From positions 558,001 through 622,000 of the forward strand of contig QKMZ01000003.1 of the NCBI GenBank assembly GCA_003242885.1: a DNA stretch of 64,000 nt, read 5' to 3'. Positions within the stretch are counted from its first letter, which is position 1. The number at the start of each line of letters is the position of its first letter. This document shows, one piece after another, positions 54,799 through 63,637 of the stretch. A program made the position numbers and the translations under genes. The notes under the pieces are model-generated. The model was not told the origin of the DNA. It worked only from the letters and a program-made list of their open reading frames with translations, and did not search any database. This DNA comes from Candidatus Melainabacteria bacterium. Its GTDB lineage: Bacteria; Cyanobacteriota; Vampirovibrionia; Obscuribacterales; Obscuribacteraceae.

Positions 54799-57615
54799 TT
54801 ACTGGCAAGCCTCACATTCCGGATCAGATAAGAGACAAACACTAACTGACGTTACTTCGGTCGCAGGGATTTCAGCTTTGGGTGAAGTTGATACCGCATT
54901 TAGTGCGCCCGTTGTAATCGTCGATTTTTCGGCATTGGTTGCGCTGAGCGTACGCAGGTAATAGGTAGTCTTGAGACCCTTGCGCCATGCCAGTTTGTAC
55001 ATGGTGTCCATTTTCTTGCCGCTGGGCTCGGACATGTACAGGTTGAGACTTTGGGATTGATCGATCCACTTTTGTCTGCGCGAACCAGCTTCGATGAGCC
55101 ATTGTGGTTCGACTTCAAAAGCGGTGGCATAAACATCTTTGACTTCTTGTGGAACTCTCTCAATGTTCTTGAGCGAACCATCGAAGTACTTGAGGTCGTG
55201 AACCATTACTTCGTCCCACAATCCGCGAGCCTTGAGGTCTTCGACCATATATTCGTTGACCACAGTGAAGTCGCCTGAGAGGTTGGATTTCACATAGAGG
55301 TTTTGGAATGTTGGCTCGATCGATTGGCTGACGCCGGCGATATTGGAAATGGTGGCAGTCGGAGCAATCGCCAGGCAATTGCTGTTACGCATGCCGTGTT
55401 TGGCGATATGTTCGCGTACTGGCGTCCAATCGAGGCGGCTGGTGCGATCAACTTCCACAGCTGACGAACGTGCGTTGTCGACGAGGTCGATGCTGTCTTG
55501 AGGAAGTATGCCCTTATCCCAGAGAGAGCCTTTATAGGTCGCGTAGGTTCCGCGCTCTACAGCCAATTCACTGCTGGCGAGAATAGCGTAATAGCTGACA
55601 GCCTCTTGAGCAGCATCTGCGAATTCCATTGCCTCATTGGAAGCGTACGGAATCTTCATTTTGTTGAGCGCATCTTGGAAGCCCATGACACCGAGACCAA
55701 CTGGGCGGTGCTTGAGGTTGGAGTTGCGTGCTTTGCCGACGCTGTAATAGTTGATTTCAATTACGTTGTCGAGCATGCGCATGGCGGTGCGAACCGTCTT
55801 CGCCAACTTCTTCACGTTGAGTGCGCCATTGATCATATGCGCGCTGAGGTTGATAGAACCGAGGTTGCAAACTGCGATTTCATTCTCGTTAGTGTTGAGA
55901 GTGATTTCGGTGCAGAGGTTGGAGCTATGAACAACGCCGATGTGTTGTTGTGGGCTGCGCAGGTTGCAAGCATCTTTGAAGGTGATCCAAGGATGTCCGG
56001 TTTCGAACAACATGGAGAGCATCTTGCGCCAGATATCTACGGCTTGCACGCGCTTGAAGGCTTTCATTTCGCCAGCGTCTGCTTTTCTTTCATAAGCTTC
56101 GTAGACTTCTTTGAATTTCTGACCGTAAATCTCGTGAAGATCGGGAGTTTCATCAGGGCTGAACAATGTCCATGGAGCGTTCTCCATGACCCGTTCCATA
56201 AAGAGATCAGGAATCCAGTTGGCGGTGTTCATGTCGTGGGTACGACGGCGATCGTCACCGGTATTCTTTCTAAGTTCGAGGAATTCCTCAATGTCGAGGT
56301 GCCAAGACTCCAAATAACAGCAAACTGCGCCTTTGCGCTTTCCACCTTGATTGACTGCGACTGCAGTGTCGTTAACGACTTTCAAGAAAGGAACAACTCC
56401 TTGGCTCTTTCCATTGGTGCCTTGAATATGAGCACCGAGCGCGCGAACTGGAGTCCAGTCGTTGCCGAGGCCGCCGCTGAACTTCGAGAGCAACGCATTC
56501 TCTTTTAGAGCATCATAAATACCGGCGAGATCATCTTTTACTGTCGTGAGGAAGCAAGATGAAAGCTGCGGACGGTGAGTTCCGGAATTGAAGAGAGTAG
56601 GAGTTGAGGAAACAAAATCGAAGCTGGAAAGAACTTCATAAAACTGGATCGCTCTATCTTCTCTATCTACTTCGTTGACGCTGAGTCCCATGGCGACACG
56701 CATCCAGAAGGTCTGCGGCAGTTCGAAACGCTTGCCTTCGGTGTGGAGCAAATAACGATCGTACAGAGTTTGCAGTCCAAGATATTGGAATTTCAGATCG
56801 CGCTCGGGCTTGATCGCTTTGCCGATTTTCTCGAGATCGAATTGTGCAAGCCTGGGATCCAGAAGTCCTGCTGTGATACCACGGTCAATGTAAACCGGCA
56901 TGTATGCCGCATAACGTTCACCCATGTCAGCTTGCGCAACACGCTCGCCGAGAATTTCTTCTCTGATCTGCTCAAGCAAAAGGCGTGCACTTACATATGA
57001 ATAAACTGGATCTTTTTCAATCAAAGTACGAGCGGTGAAAATTGCCGACTTCATAACTTCGGCTTCGCTTACGCCGTCATAAAGCGAAGACAATGTCGAC
57101 TCAACGATGTTGGCTGGTACAGCGGCTTCGCCGAGACCTTCACAAGCATCTTTGATCATCGAATTAAGTTCGGCGACATCCAATTTCTTGGCTTTGCCAT
57201 TGGTACCAATTACAGTGATTGAGTGTTCTGCGCCATCTTCGTTTTTGGTGCCACGCTCTTTGGCGCGTTCTTCTCTATAAAGAACATACGCACGAGCAAC
57301 TTCGTGTTCGCCGGAGCGCATCAAGCCGATTTCAACTTGATCTTGAATATGCTCGATGTGCAAAACACCACCATCGGGCAAACGCTTCATGAGCGTTTCA
57401 ACGACTTGGCTTGTAATCTTGCCGACAATGTCTTTGATGCGCGAGCTTTCTGCAGCCGCATCACCTTCAACAGCAAGAAATGCCTTAGTCATTGCTACTT
57501 GAATTTTCGAAGGTTCGAAATCGACGACGCTGCCATTTCTGCGCACTACTCTATAAAGAGACAGTTCTTTGCTGGCTGCTTCCGTAAACTTCGTTGCGGT
57601 GGTTGTCTGACTCAT
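54799..57615 (-). CDS. nrdA: Class Ia ribonucleotide reductase, alpha subunit
   Basis: Reduces ribonucleotides to deoxyribonucleotides. 938 residues. Two ATP-cone domains lie at the N-terminus (about 20-115, YRVVRRNGSVVDFEPSKI; and 132-225, ITVIGTNGKAKKLDVAEL). The catalytic barrel has SCFLTTVKDDLAGIYDALKENALLSK, GGLGNDWTPVRALG, NLCTEITLNTNENEIAVCNLGSINL (radical Cys region) and SIEPTFQNLYVKSNLSG. The CEACQ tail provides the redox Cys pair. GGAG stands eight bases before the ATG. A cobalamin riboswitch with a terminator lies in the leader, so expression should fall when B12 is present. Confidence 0.97.
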   Translation of the reverse strand: MSQTTTATKFTEAASKELSLYRVVRRNGSVVDFEPSKIQVAMTKAFLAVEGDAAAESSRIKDIVGKITSQVVETLMKRLPDGGVLHIEHIQDQVEIGLMRSGEHEVARAYVLYREERAKERGTKNEDGAEHSITVIGTNGKAKKLDVAELNSMIKDACEGLGEAAVPANIVESTLSSLYDGVSEAEVMKSAIFTARTLIEKDPVYSYVSARLLLEQIREEILGERVAQADMGERYAAYMPVYIDRGITAGLLDPRLAQFDLEKIGKAIKPERDLKFQYLGLQTLYDRYLLHTEGKRFELPQTFWMRVAMGLSVNEVDREDRAIQFYEVLSSFDFVSSTPTLFNSGTHRPQLSSCFLTTVKDDLAGIYDALKENALLSKFSGGLGNDWTPVRALGAHIQGTNGKSQGVVPFLKVVNDTAVAVNQGGKRKGAVCCYLESWHLDIEEFLELRKNTGDDRRRTHDMNTANWIPDLFMERVMENAPWTLFSPDETPDLHEIYGQKFKEVYEAYERKADAGEMKAFKRVQAVDIWRKMLSMLFETGHPWITFKDACNLRSPQQHIGVVHSSNLCTEITLNTNENEIAVCNLGSINLSAHMINGALNVKKLAKTVRTAMRMLDNVIEINYYSVGKARNSNLKHRPVGLGVMGFQDALNKMKIPYASNEAMEFADAAQEAVSYYAILASSELAVERGTYATYKGSLWDKGILPQDSIDLVDNARSSAVEVDRTSRLDWTPVREHIAKHGMRNSNCLAIAPTATISNIAGVSQSIEPTFQNLYVKSNLSGDFTVVNEYMVEDLKARGLWDEVMVHDLKYFDGSLKNIERVPQEVKDVYATAFEVEPQWLIEAGSRRQKWIDQSQSLNLYMSEPSGKKMDTMYKLAWRKGLKTTYYLRTLSATNAEKSTITTGALNAVSTSPKAEIPATEVTSVSVCLLSDPECEACQ

Positions 57616-57642
57616 GAAACGGCTCCAGGTACTTGACGGCGT

Positions 57643-57679
57643 GAAAAGAAAAAACCTCCCGGCTCACGGAACCAGAAGG
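57643..57679 (-). terminator. Riboswitch-controlled terminator in the nrdA leader
   Basis: On the minus strand an 11-bp stem (57655-57665 with 57669-57679, with G-T pairs) and a 3-nt loop is followed by TTTTTTCTTTTC. It lies between the cobalamin aptamer and the nrdA start, the place expected for the expression platform. Confidence 0.8.
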
Positions 57680-57749
57680 ATGGTCCAAGCAGAAGTAAAA
57701 CTTCTCCTATTTGACTCATCACTCCTTGCCGCGAGGAGGTGTCATATAA

Positions 57750-57870
57750 AAGCATCCAGGTGGGTAGTCTGACTTCCAAAACTGCGCTTCTTTCTTGTTC
57801 GCTTGTTTCGATTACAGTTGCGGGACAGCGGTGGAATTGCACCACACTTCCCCCACCAGATTCATTGCGC
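57750..57870 (-). ncRNA. Cobalamin riboswitch upstream of nrdAB
   Basis: On the minus strand the conserved core is clear: GGGGGAAG (57847-57854), GGTGCAATTCCACCGC, CCCGCAACTGTAA (57812-57825) and the B12-box-like GAAGTCAGACTACCCACC (57759-57776). CTGGTGGG and CCCACC(T)G can close the outer stem. The limits are approximate. B12 binding would favour the terminator downstream and shut off the B12-independent class Ia enzyme, as known in other bacteria that also have a class II enzyme. Confidence 0.88.
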
Positions 57871-58285
57871 AGAAAAACTAACTTGCGAAGTTATCGAGTT
57901 GGTCCTTGCAACGAATCCCTGGCAGTTGCTGAATGCTCAGCGTTGATCTATTGAAGATCGCCCCTATCGGGATAACGACACCTTAAAAGTACACTTGAGT
58001 GACGGACTTTGGCAATTGATCCGATCGATACGCAGATCGGGATTATTCGGAGAGAGATCCAGATATACTCGATATCCAGAACACCACCTCATACCCGTAA
58101 ACATTGAGCCTGTCAGATCGCTGCCGATAGATTAAATGACGCATTCTGCGTAACATGTTTATTAGCAAAAAGTTTTAGCCCCAGAAGAATGGGCAGATCC
58201 ACAGGATGAGCCAAACAATAAAATGAATCACTTTTTCTGGACCGGCTCGTCGAGTACGAAGCGAATACGACGAGCGCACTATTAA
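57871..58285. other. Divergent promoter region between nrdAB and the ABC transporter
   Basis: 415 bases with no gene seen. Inverted sequences such as GATCCGATC/GATCGGGAT near 58017-58043 and GATATACTCGATATC near 58062-58076 might be regulatory. No NrdR-box pair could be recognised with confidence. TAAAAT at about 58216-58221 is a weak -10 candidate for the plus-strand operon. Confidence 0.35.
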
Positions 58286-59593
58286 ATGAAAGACTTCTTC
58301 CACGATCTGCTCGTCGTCGTACGAAAAGAACTTCTATATATCTTCCGGGTACCGGATGTTCTCATCTTTTCGGTGCTCATACCCATGGTTCTTTATCCGG
58401 TGCTAATGATCGGAGCAGGGGTGTACAGCGCATGGGCTGTCACGAACCAAAAGAAGCAGATATATAAGATCGCTATCCCAGAGAATCCTTCGGAAAACGT
58501 CAAACGTGTGGTTGCAATTCTGAAAACCACGGGCCGCATAACGCCGATACCTATGAAAAATCCGGACGACGCAGTCCGAAAGGAAAAGGTCATAGCATCT
58601 CTGAGCGCAGCGCCCGACACAGGCGCCCTGGAAGTGCATTACGACGAGTCTTCCTTTCAGGCTGGCGAGCCAATTCGCTTCATCGCCGACACACTCGAGG
58701 CGGAGGAGAAAAAACAGCTGACAAACACCCTGGTTAGTCGCGGCATCTCAAAAGAAGAACTGGAACCGCTGGACGTTCGGTTGCGCGACATTAGCGCAAT
58801 GAAATCAGCTCATAAAATCCCGCAGCTTGATGCGCGCTTTGCAGAAACTTATGCACCCTTGCTTAGATTCGGAGCTTTGCTGGCGATCTTCTTCCTTCTA
58901 TCTAATGCGCGCTCGTCTGCGGTATCACCGGCGGTTTTCATGTTGGCGCAAGAGCGCGATTTGAAAACGCTGAAAGCGACTTTAAGTTTGCCGGTCAGTT
59001 GGAACACCCTCGTCCTTGGCAAAGCAGTCGCGGTGTCATTCATGGCTCTGCTATCGGTTTTCGTCAATTCAATCGGCGTCGCATTGCTCGCCTTCTTCGT
59101 TATTACCAGCCTGGTTATCCGGTTGCCGAGTGTTCGCTCTACAGTGGAGGGCATTATTCAATCTATATCACCAACGGCAGTAGGTCTCATCGTCACATGC
59201 TCACTGCTTGACATTCTGCTTTCATCTTGCCTCCTTCTATTTTTATGCAGTTTGTCGCGCACCACAAAAGAAGCGCAATCTATTTTGATCATCTCCAGCT
59301 TGGGAATGGTTGGCGTCTCGATATTTGCACTTTCCCCGGATCAAGCGCTGACCTGGCAAACCGCGCTCATTCCTATAATGAATCTTCTTCTTGTCATCAA
59401 AAGCGTCGGCACCGGAACCCACACTCCACTGCCTGTCTTCATCACAATTGCCGAGAATATGCTGCTAATATACGTCGCAGTACACCTGACAGCCTATCGC
59501 CTTGGACAAGAGTCTTTCATTTTGTCGGGCGAAACACATTTCAGATGGCCGTGGCAGCGGCGGACAAAATCAATTCCGAGTAAAAGCAATTGA
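58286..59593 (+). CDS. ABC-2 type exporter permease (NatB-like)
   Basis: 435 residues. One helix near the N-terminus (about 22-50, VLIFSVLIPMVLYPVLMIGAG) is followed by a ~170-residue extracytoplasmic domain. A cluster of five to six helices follows (about 195-400), with the QERDLKTLKATLSLPVSWNTLVLGK cytosolic stretch usual for NatB-like permeases. It overlaps the ATPase gene by four bases. It probably exports an ion or small molecule; the substrate is unknown. Confidence 0.88.
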   Translation: MKDFFHDLLVVVRKELLYIFRVPDVLIFSVLIPMVLYPVLMIGAGVYSAWAVTNQKKQIYKIAIPENPSENVKRVVAILKTTGRITPIPMKNPDDAVRKEKVIASLSAAPDTGALEVHYDESSFQAGEPIRFIADTLEAEEKKQLTNTLVSRGISKEELEPLDVRLRDISAMKSAHKIPQLDARFAETYAPLLRFGALLAIFFLLSNARSSAVSPAVFMLAQERDLKTLKATLSLPVSWNTLVLGKAVAVSFMALLSVFVNSIGVALLAFFVITSLVIRLPSVRSTVEGIIQSISPTAVGLIVTCSLLDILLSSCLLLFLCSLSRTTKEAQSILIISSLGMVGVSIFALSPDQALTWQTALIPIMNLLLVIKSVGTGTHTPLPVFITIAENMLLIYVAVHLTAYRLGQESFILSGETHFRWPWQRRTKSIPSKSN

Positions 59594-60351
59594 CGATTCG
59601 CGCAGAGGGAGTAAAAAAATGGTTTTACGATCGCAAGCGCGGAGAATTTCCCGCTGTCGATGATGTTTCGTTCGAATGCAAAAAGGGTGAAGTTTTTGGA
59701 TTGCTAGGGCCAAACGGTGCCGGCAAAACAACAACTCTCATGATCATCACAACAATTCTCAAGCCGGACGCAGGAAAGGTCGAGGTCAACGGCTTCGACG
59801 TTGCGACAAATCCTGAAAGCGCGCGATTGAATTTCGGGTTTGTTTCAGCAGACGCCGCCCTATATGACTTGCTGACACCGAGAGAAACCCTGGAATTCGT
59901 CGGCAAATTATCCAAGTATCCGAAAGAAAAACTCGCCGCAAGAATTGACGAATTGATCAAGTTGCTAGACATGTCTTCATTTGCTGACACCAGATGCCAG
60001 GCTCTTTCTACCGGGATGAAACAACGCGTCGCCATTGCGCGCGCACTTGTACACGATCCGCCTGTCGTCATCATGGACGAACCGACAAGCGGTCTGGATG
60101 TGCCGACTATGCAATCCGTTTACCAACTAGTCAGACAGTGCCGCGAGATGGGCAAGTGCGTTCTTTTCTCCACACACATTATGAGTGAAGCGGAGAAGCT
60201 TTGCGACCGTATCGGCATCATCAACAAAGGCAAAGTGCTGGCAATGGGCACTCTTAGTGAGTTGAAAGAGCAATACGCAAAATCAGATTTGGAAGAAATT
60301 TTTCTTGCCGTTGTTGGTGGCATTGGGGGCAATGAAAACAATGGGTCATGA
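59590..60351 (+). CDS. ABC transporter ATP-binding protein (NatA-like)
   Basis: Starts at a TTG overlapping the permease stop. 253 residues: Walker [10 protein letters not shown] (about 40-48), Q-loop replaced by [12 protein letters not shown], signature LSTGMKQR, Walker [13 protein letters not shown], and H-loop STHIMSEAE. This is the NatA/CcmA group that drives ABC-2 exporters. It lies between two different permease genes, so the transporter is probably a heterodimer of these with two copies of this ATPase. Confidence 0.93.
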   Translation: MTIRAEGVKKWFYDRKRGEFPAVDDVSFECKKGEVFGLLGPNGAGKTTTLMIITTILKPDAGKVEVNGFDVATNPESARLNFGFVSADAALYDLLTPRETLEFVGKLSKYPKEKLAARIDELIKLLDMSSFADTRCQALSTGMKQRVAIARALVHDPPVVIMDEPTSGLDVPTMQSVYQLVRQCREMGKCVLFSTHIMSEAEKLCDRIGIINKGKVLAMGTLSELKEQYAKSDLEEIFLAVVGGIGGNENNGS

Positions 60352-61579
60352 AATTCTGACCCTGATGCACAAAGAAATTATCGAGACAATTCGCGAGTTC
60401 AAGTCGCTTGGTCTCTTTATTGGATTTTGTGCGGTTTTCTTCCCGATGTTTTTGCTCTTCGGCACCACACAAATTTCTGCGGCGTTGATTGAAGACCAGA
60501 TTTCCAATCAGAGAGGAAAAATTGGCGTAAAAGGAGACATCGATTTAGTCCGGGATGTACTCAAGGAAAAGAAAGAGCTTGATATAAGCCCCCTTTACGA
60601 TATCGAGCCCGTGAAGTCTATTGAAGATGACGTTTATGACATTGTTGTCGTTGTTCCTGATTCAAAGAAAACCGCAGCGGGTGAGAAACCGACGATAGAT
60701 GTTTTTTACGATTCGCATTCCGAGGGCACAATATCGTGGGCCGTGGAGGTTGCTGCGGCAATGAGCAGCAGCCAGATGAAAATGCTGAGGACAAAACTGA
60801 AGAAAGTCGGCGTAGACAGCTATTCGAATACTATTCCAAAAATCAATTACAAAGGCATTTCTCATGTGGAAATCAGTGGCGCGGCGCCGCTCAGCGAAAC
60901 ACTGCCGACGGTCATTTTGTTTTTTATTACCACAGTTGCAATTGGTGGCGCCATTGGCGGAATCACCATGGAACGTGAGAATAAGCGTCTTGCCCAACTT
61001 CTTCTGCTGCCAATAAAGCGCTCCAGCATCCTGTACTCATTACTACTTGTCGTATCAGCAATCTCATTGCTGCCGGTATTGGCTGGATTGTTTTCTCTGT
61101 CCTGGGCGCTTTCCCTCGACGAGATTGCTGACCGCCTGAAAATGCACAATCTTACGGTCACCGTCCCACCAGAAACAATCTTATGGATACTTTTGCTTAC
61201 TGTGCCGATCGCAATTTCAGTCACCGCGTCATCGATTTTGTTTTCTTGCTATTACCGAATTGCGCAACAAGCCAGAGGGTATTCACTCATATACATGGTG
61301 GTGCTCAATGGAATCGTTCGATACATAATCACGTTCAAATCATTGGAATCTATTCTTCTCTACATACCGATTGTGAATTCGGTATACGTGATGCAACAAG
61401 CGCTGGACGGCAAAGTCACCGCATTTCAAATCATCATTGCGACTCTCATTACGCTTGCAACTTCGGCATGGATGATTGAGGCAGGAGCGAAGAAATTGAG
61501 CGACGAAAAACTTTTGGTGGGTGTGGAGCGCGCACCCAAATTTCAAATTCTTGGGAAAGGCGCTCTAATCAACAGATAG
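60332..61579 (+). CDS. ABC-2 type exporter permease, second subunit
   Basis: The ATG at 60332 is chosen with GGGGG just upstream; it overlaps the ATPase gene by 20 bases. The layout mirrors the first permease: an N-terminal helix (about 22-45, LGLFIGFCAVFFPMFLLFG), a ~140-residue outer domain, then five to six helices (about 190-395) with the MERENKRLAQLLLLPIKRSSILYS cytosolic motif. The two permeases are related but diverged. It ends the operon, followed by palindromic hairpins. Confidence 0.88.
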   Translation: MKTMGHEILTLMHKEIIETIREFKSLGLFIGFCAVFFPMFLLFGTTQISAALIEDQISNQRGKIGVKGDIDLVRDVLKEKKELDISPLYDIEPVKSIEDDVYDIVVVVPDSKKTAAGEKPTIDVFYDSHSEGTISWAVEVAAAMSSSQMKMLRTKLKKVGVDSYSNTIPKINYKGISHVEISGAAPLSETLPTVILFFITTVAIGGAIGGITMERENKRLAQLLLLPIKRSSILYSLLLVVSAISLLPVLAGLFSLSWALSLDEIADRLKMHNLTVTVPPETILWILLLTVPIAISVTASSILFSCYYRIAQQARGYSLIYMVVLNGIVRYIITFKSLESILLYIPIVNSVYVMQQALDGKVTAFQIIIATLITLATSAWMIEAGAKKLSDEKLLVGVERAPKFQILGKGALINR

Positions 61580-61585
61580 ACGTAG

Positions 61586-61631
61586 GGGAGCCGCATGCGG
61601 CTCCCTGTGCATGGAGGCACACATGCCTCCA
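61586..61631. terminator. Two palindromes between convergent genes
   Basis: A perfect 20-base palindrome (61586-61605, GGGAGCCGCA/TGCGGCTCCC) and an 8-bp hairpin (61612-61619 with 61624-61631, TGGAGGCA/TGCCTCCA) stand between the permease and sirtuin genes. They probably end transcription from both sides. GTAGGGG precedes the first. Confidence 0.65.
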
Positions 61632-61637
61632 CTACAT

Positions 61638-62378
61638 TTAGCGAAGTTTCTCGACAATTTGCGGTAAAACAACACCCGATGGACCAGGGAGAAACAAGTC
61701 CGCTGATTCGGTGAGTTCTGATTTGTTGGGATTCACTTCGATTATTTTTGCACCTGCTTGTTTGGCGATATACGGCAGCGAAGCCGCAGGATGCACAAGA
61801 CCTGATGTTCCTATGACCAGCGCAACATCAGCCTTTCCAGCAGCCGCATAAGAATCTTTCAAAAGTTTTTCCGGCATTGCTTCATTGAACCAAACAACAG
61901 CCGGTCTGATCAGCGAACCACAATCGCACTTGGGCGGTTCCTTTAAATCAAATGGAACATCCTTCGCCTCATGCTCTTTGTCAAAGCACTTGAACTTGGA
62001 CAAACTTCCATGAATTTCAACGACGTCAGTGCTACCGGCCCGGATGTGCAGCCCATCTACATTTTGTGTGCAGAGAAAGAAATTAGGAATCAGCTTCTGC
62101 AACTCAGCAAGCGCAAAGTGCCCGGCGTTTGGTTGTACATCTTTCACTTTCTGGCGGCGAGAGTCATACCATTGCCACACAAGAGATGGATTATTCTTAA
62201 AACCTTGCGGCGTCGCGAGTTCTTCCGGATTGTAATTAGCCCATAAGCCTTCCAATGCATCGCGAAAAGTCGGGATGCCGCTCTCTTTTGATACTCCAGC
62301 ACCGGTGAGCACAAACAGAAACTTGCAATTCTTCAGCCAGTCAACCGCCAGGTCAATCGCCACGCTACCTGCTTTCAT
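61638..62378 (-). CDS. cobB: Sir2-family NAD-dependent deacylase
   Basis: 246 residues. NAD site GAGVSKESGIPTFRD (26-40), TQNVDGLH (104-111), catalytic His123 (EIHGSL), and GTSGLVHPAA. Tyr71 and Arg74 (WYDSRR) match the pair used by sirtuins that remove succinyl/malonyl groups. The zinc site is unusual: Cys131, Cys151 and Cys153 are present, but the second Cys of the first pair is missing (CFDKEH; His136 could replace it). It is translated after the GNAT gene with a four-base overlap, so an acetyltransferase and a deacylase are made together. Confidence 0.92.
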   Translation of the reverse strand: MKAGSVAIDLAVDWLKNCKFLFVLTGAGVSKESGIPTFRDALEGLWANYNPEELATPQGFKNNPSLVWQWYDSRRQKVKDVQPNAGHFALAELQKLIPNFFLCTQNVDGLHIRAGSTDVVEIHGSLSKFKCFDKEHEAKDVPFDLKEPPKCDCGSLIRPAVVWFNEAMPEKLLKDSYAAAGKADVALVIGTSGLVHPAASLPYIAKQAGAKIIEVNPNKSELTESADLFLPGPSGVVLPQIVEKLR

Positions 62379-62983
62379 TTGTTATCTCCGCGCCCCGTGT
62401 TATCCCCGCTTCCTTGCTCGGCATTCAAGTTTTTCAAAACCTGCTTGGCGCGCCATTCGCTAGAAAGGATCGCATAGAGAAACGTGTCTCTCCAATGTCC
62501 TTTGATTAATCGCTCTTCTAAGAAATGAGCTTCTTTCCTCATACCGCACTTTTGCATTACAGCGGCAGAACCGATGTTGAGCACATCACACGATGCGTGA
62601 ATGCGATGCAATTTGAGTTGTTCAAAACCGTAGCGGATCATCGCCGCGGCGGCCTCACTGGCAATCCCTTGATTCCAATAGCTTCGGTGCAGTGTGTATC
62701 CAAGTGCAGCCTGTTTCAACCCAGAATCGAAGATCGTCAACCCCACTCCGCCCATCAATCTCTTGTCTTCTTTGTGATAAATCGCCAATTCGTAGTGCCG
62801 CCGCGGGTCTTCACGTCTGAAATGACGCGCGCCCTTGACAAAGTTGCGAGTCTCTTTTTCGGTATTTGGACCCCATTCCATGTACTTCGAGACTTCCGCG
62901 TCCTTTGCGTACTCGTGAACCGAGACCCAATCTTCGTCTTCAAACTCCCGCAGGATGAGCCTCTTGGTCTCGATTTTTACCAT
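62375..62983 (-). CDS. GNAT acetyltransferase (RimJ/RimL type)
   Basis: The ATG at 62983 is chosen: GGTGGA precedes it and the product then begins MVKIETKRLILREF, the family start. The frame is open far upstream to 63550, over the OsmC gene, which is a shadow. The domain holds GGVGLTIF, ALGYTLHRSYWNQGIASEAAAAMI (acetyl-CoA loop) and HRIHASCDVLNIGSAAVMQKCGM. It acetylates an N-terminus or small molecule. Its stop overlaps the sirtuin start. Confidence 0.92.
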   Translation of the reverse strand: MVKIETKRLILREFEDEDWVSVHEYAKDAEVSKYMEWGPNTEKETRNFVKGARHFRREDPRRHYELAIYHKEDKRLMGGVGLTIFDSGLKQAALGYTLHRSYWNQGIASEAAAAMIRYGFEQLKLHRIHASCDVLNIGSAAVMQKCGMRKEAHFLEERLIKGHWRDTFLYAILSSEWRAKQVLKNLNAEQGSGDNTGRGDNK

Positions 62984-63152
62984 GTGTCCACCAGAATCAA
63001 AGTTAAGCCAATTATTGTAACCCCGCATTCCTCCGTTACTACATTCGATGCCATGGGGTTGTAAGATCAATAACTCGCCGGAACTGGTGAAGCGGACGAC
63101 AGTGTGCGTCGACGCGAGCCAACGCTCCGACATGAATATGGAGAATCGAGCA

Positions 63153-63566
63153 ATGAATGAAGTTCTAGTTAAATCCACCACCGGTAAATACAAACAAGAA
63201 ATCAAAGCAGGTGAGCACACAATGACTGCTGACGCGCCGAAAGAATTCGGCGGCGAAGCAGTGGGTCCGGACCCGCATGAACTCCTCCTCGGCTCGCTCG
63301 GCGCTTGCACGTCGATCACCATCCAAATGTACGCAGAGCGCAAGGGATGGCCGGTTAAGAACATCGAAGTAAAACTGAAAGAAGAAACAGTTGAAGATCC
63401 GGAAAATCCCGGCAAGAAGATTTCTAAAATCACAAGAGAAATTGACTTGCAAGGCGACCTCACACAAGAGCAAGTCGACGGATTGACAGCAATTGCAGAT
63501 AAGTGCCCCATCCACAAACTCTTGTCTGGTCCGAAGCAAATTTTGACCAACGTTCATCACAATTAA
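63153..63566 (+). CDS. OsmC-family peroxiredoxin-like protein
   Basis: The ATG at 63153 is chosen with GGAG nine bases upstream. 137 residues: ADAPKEFGGEAVGPDPHELLLGSLGACTSITIQMYAERKG carries the first Cys, and DKCPIHKLL the second. Such pairs reduce organic hydroperoxides; the YhfA-like subgroup may differ. The gene is divergent from the GNAT gene with 169 bp between. Confidence 0.9.
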   Translation: MNEVLVKSTTGKYKQEIKAGEHTMTADAPKEFGGEAVGPDPHELLLGSLGACTSITIQMYAERKGWPVKNIEVKLKEETVEDPENPGKKISKITREIDLQGDLTQEQVDGLTAIADKCPIHKLLSGPKQILTNVHHN

Positions 63567-63637
63567 AAAGGACGCAGTTAACGCGAAGTTGCTGCGCTCA
63601 ATTTGCTCCTTCAGGAATTGCGAACCAAGGCCGTCTG

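Noticed and set aside
62984..63550. Long minus-strand frame upstream of the GNAT gene
   Set aside because: It lies opposite the clear OsmC gene; the family start MVKIETKRL with a ribosome-binding site is at 62983.
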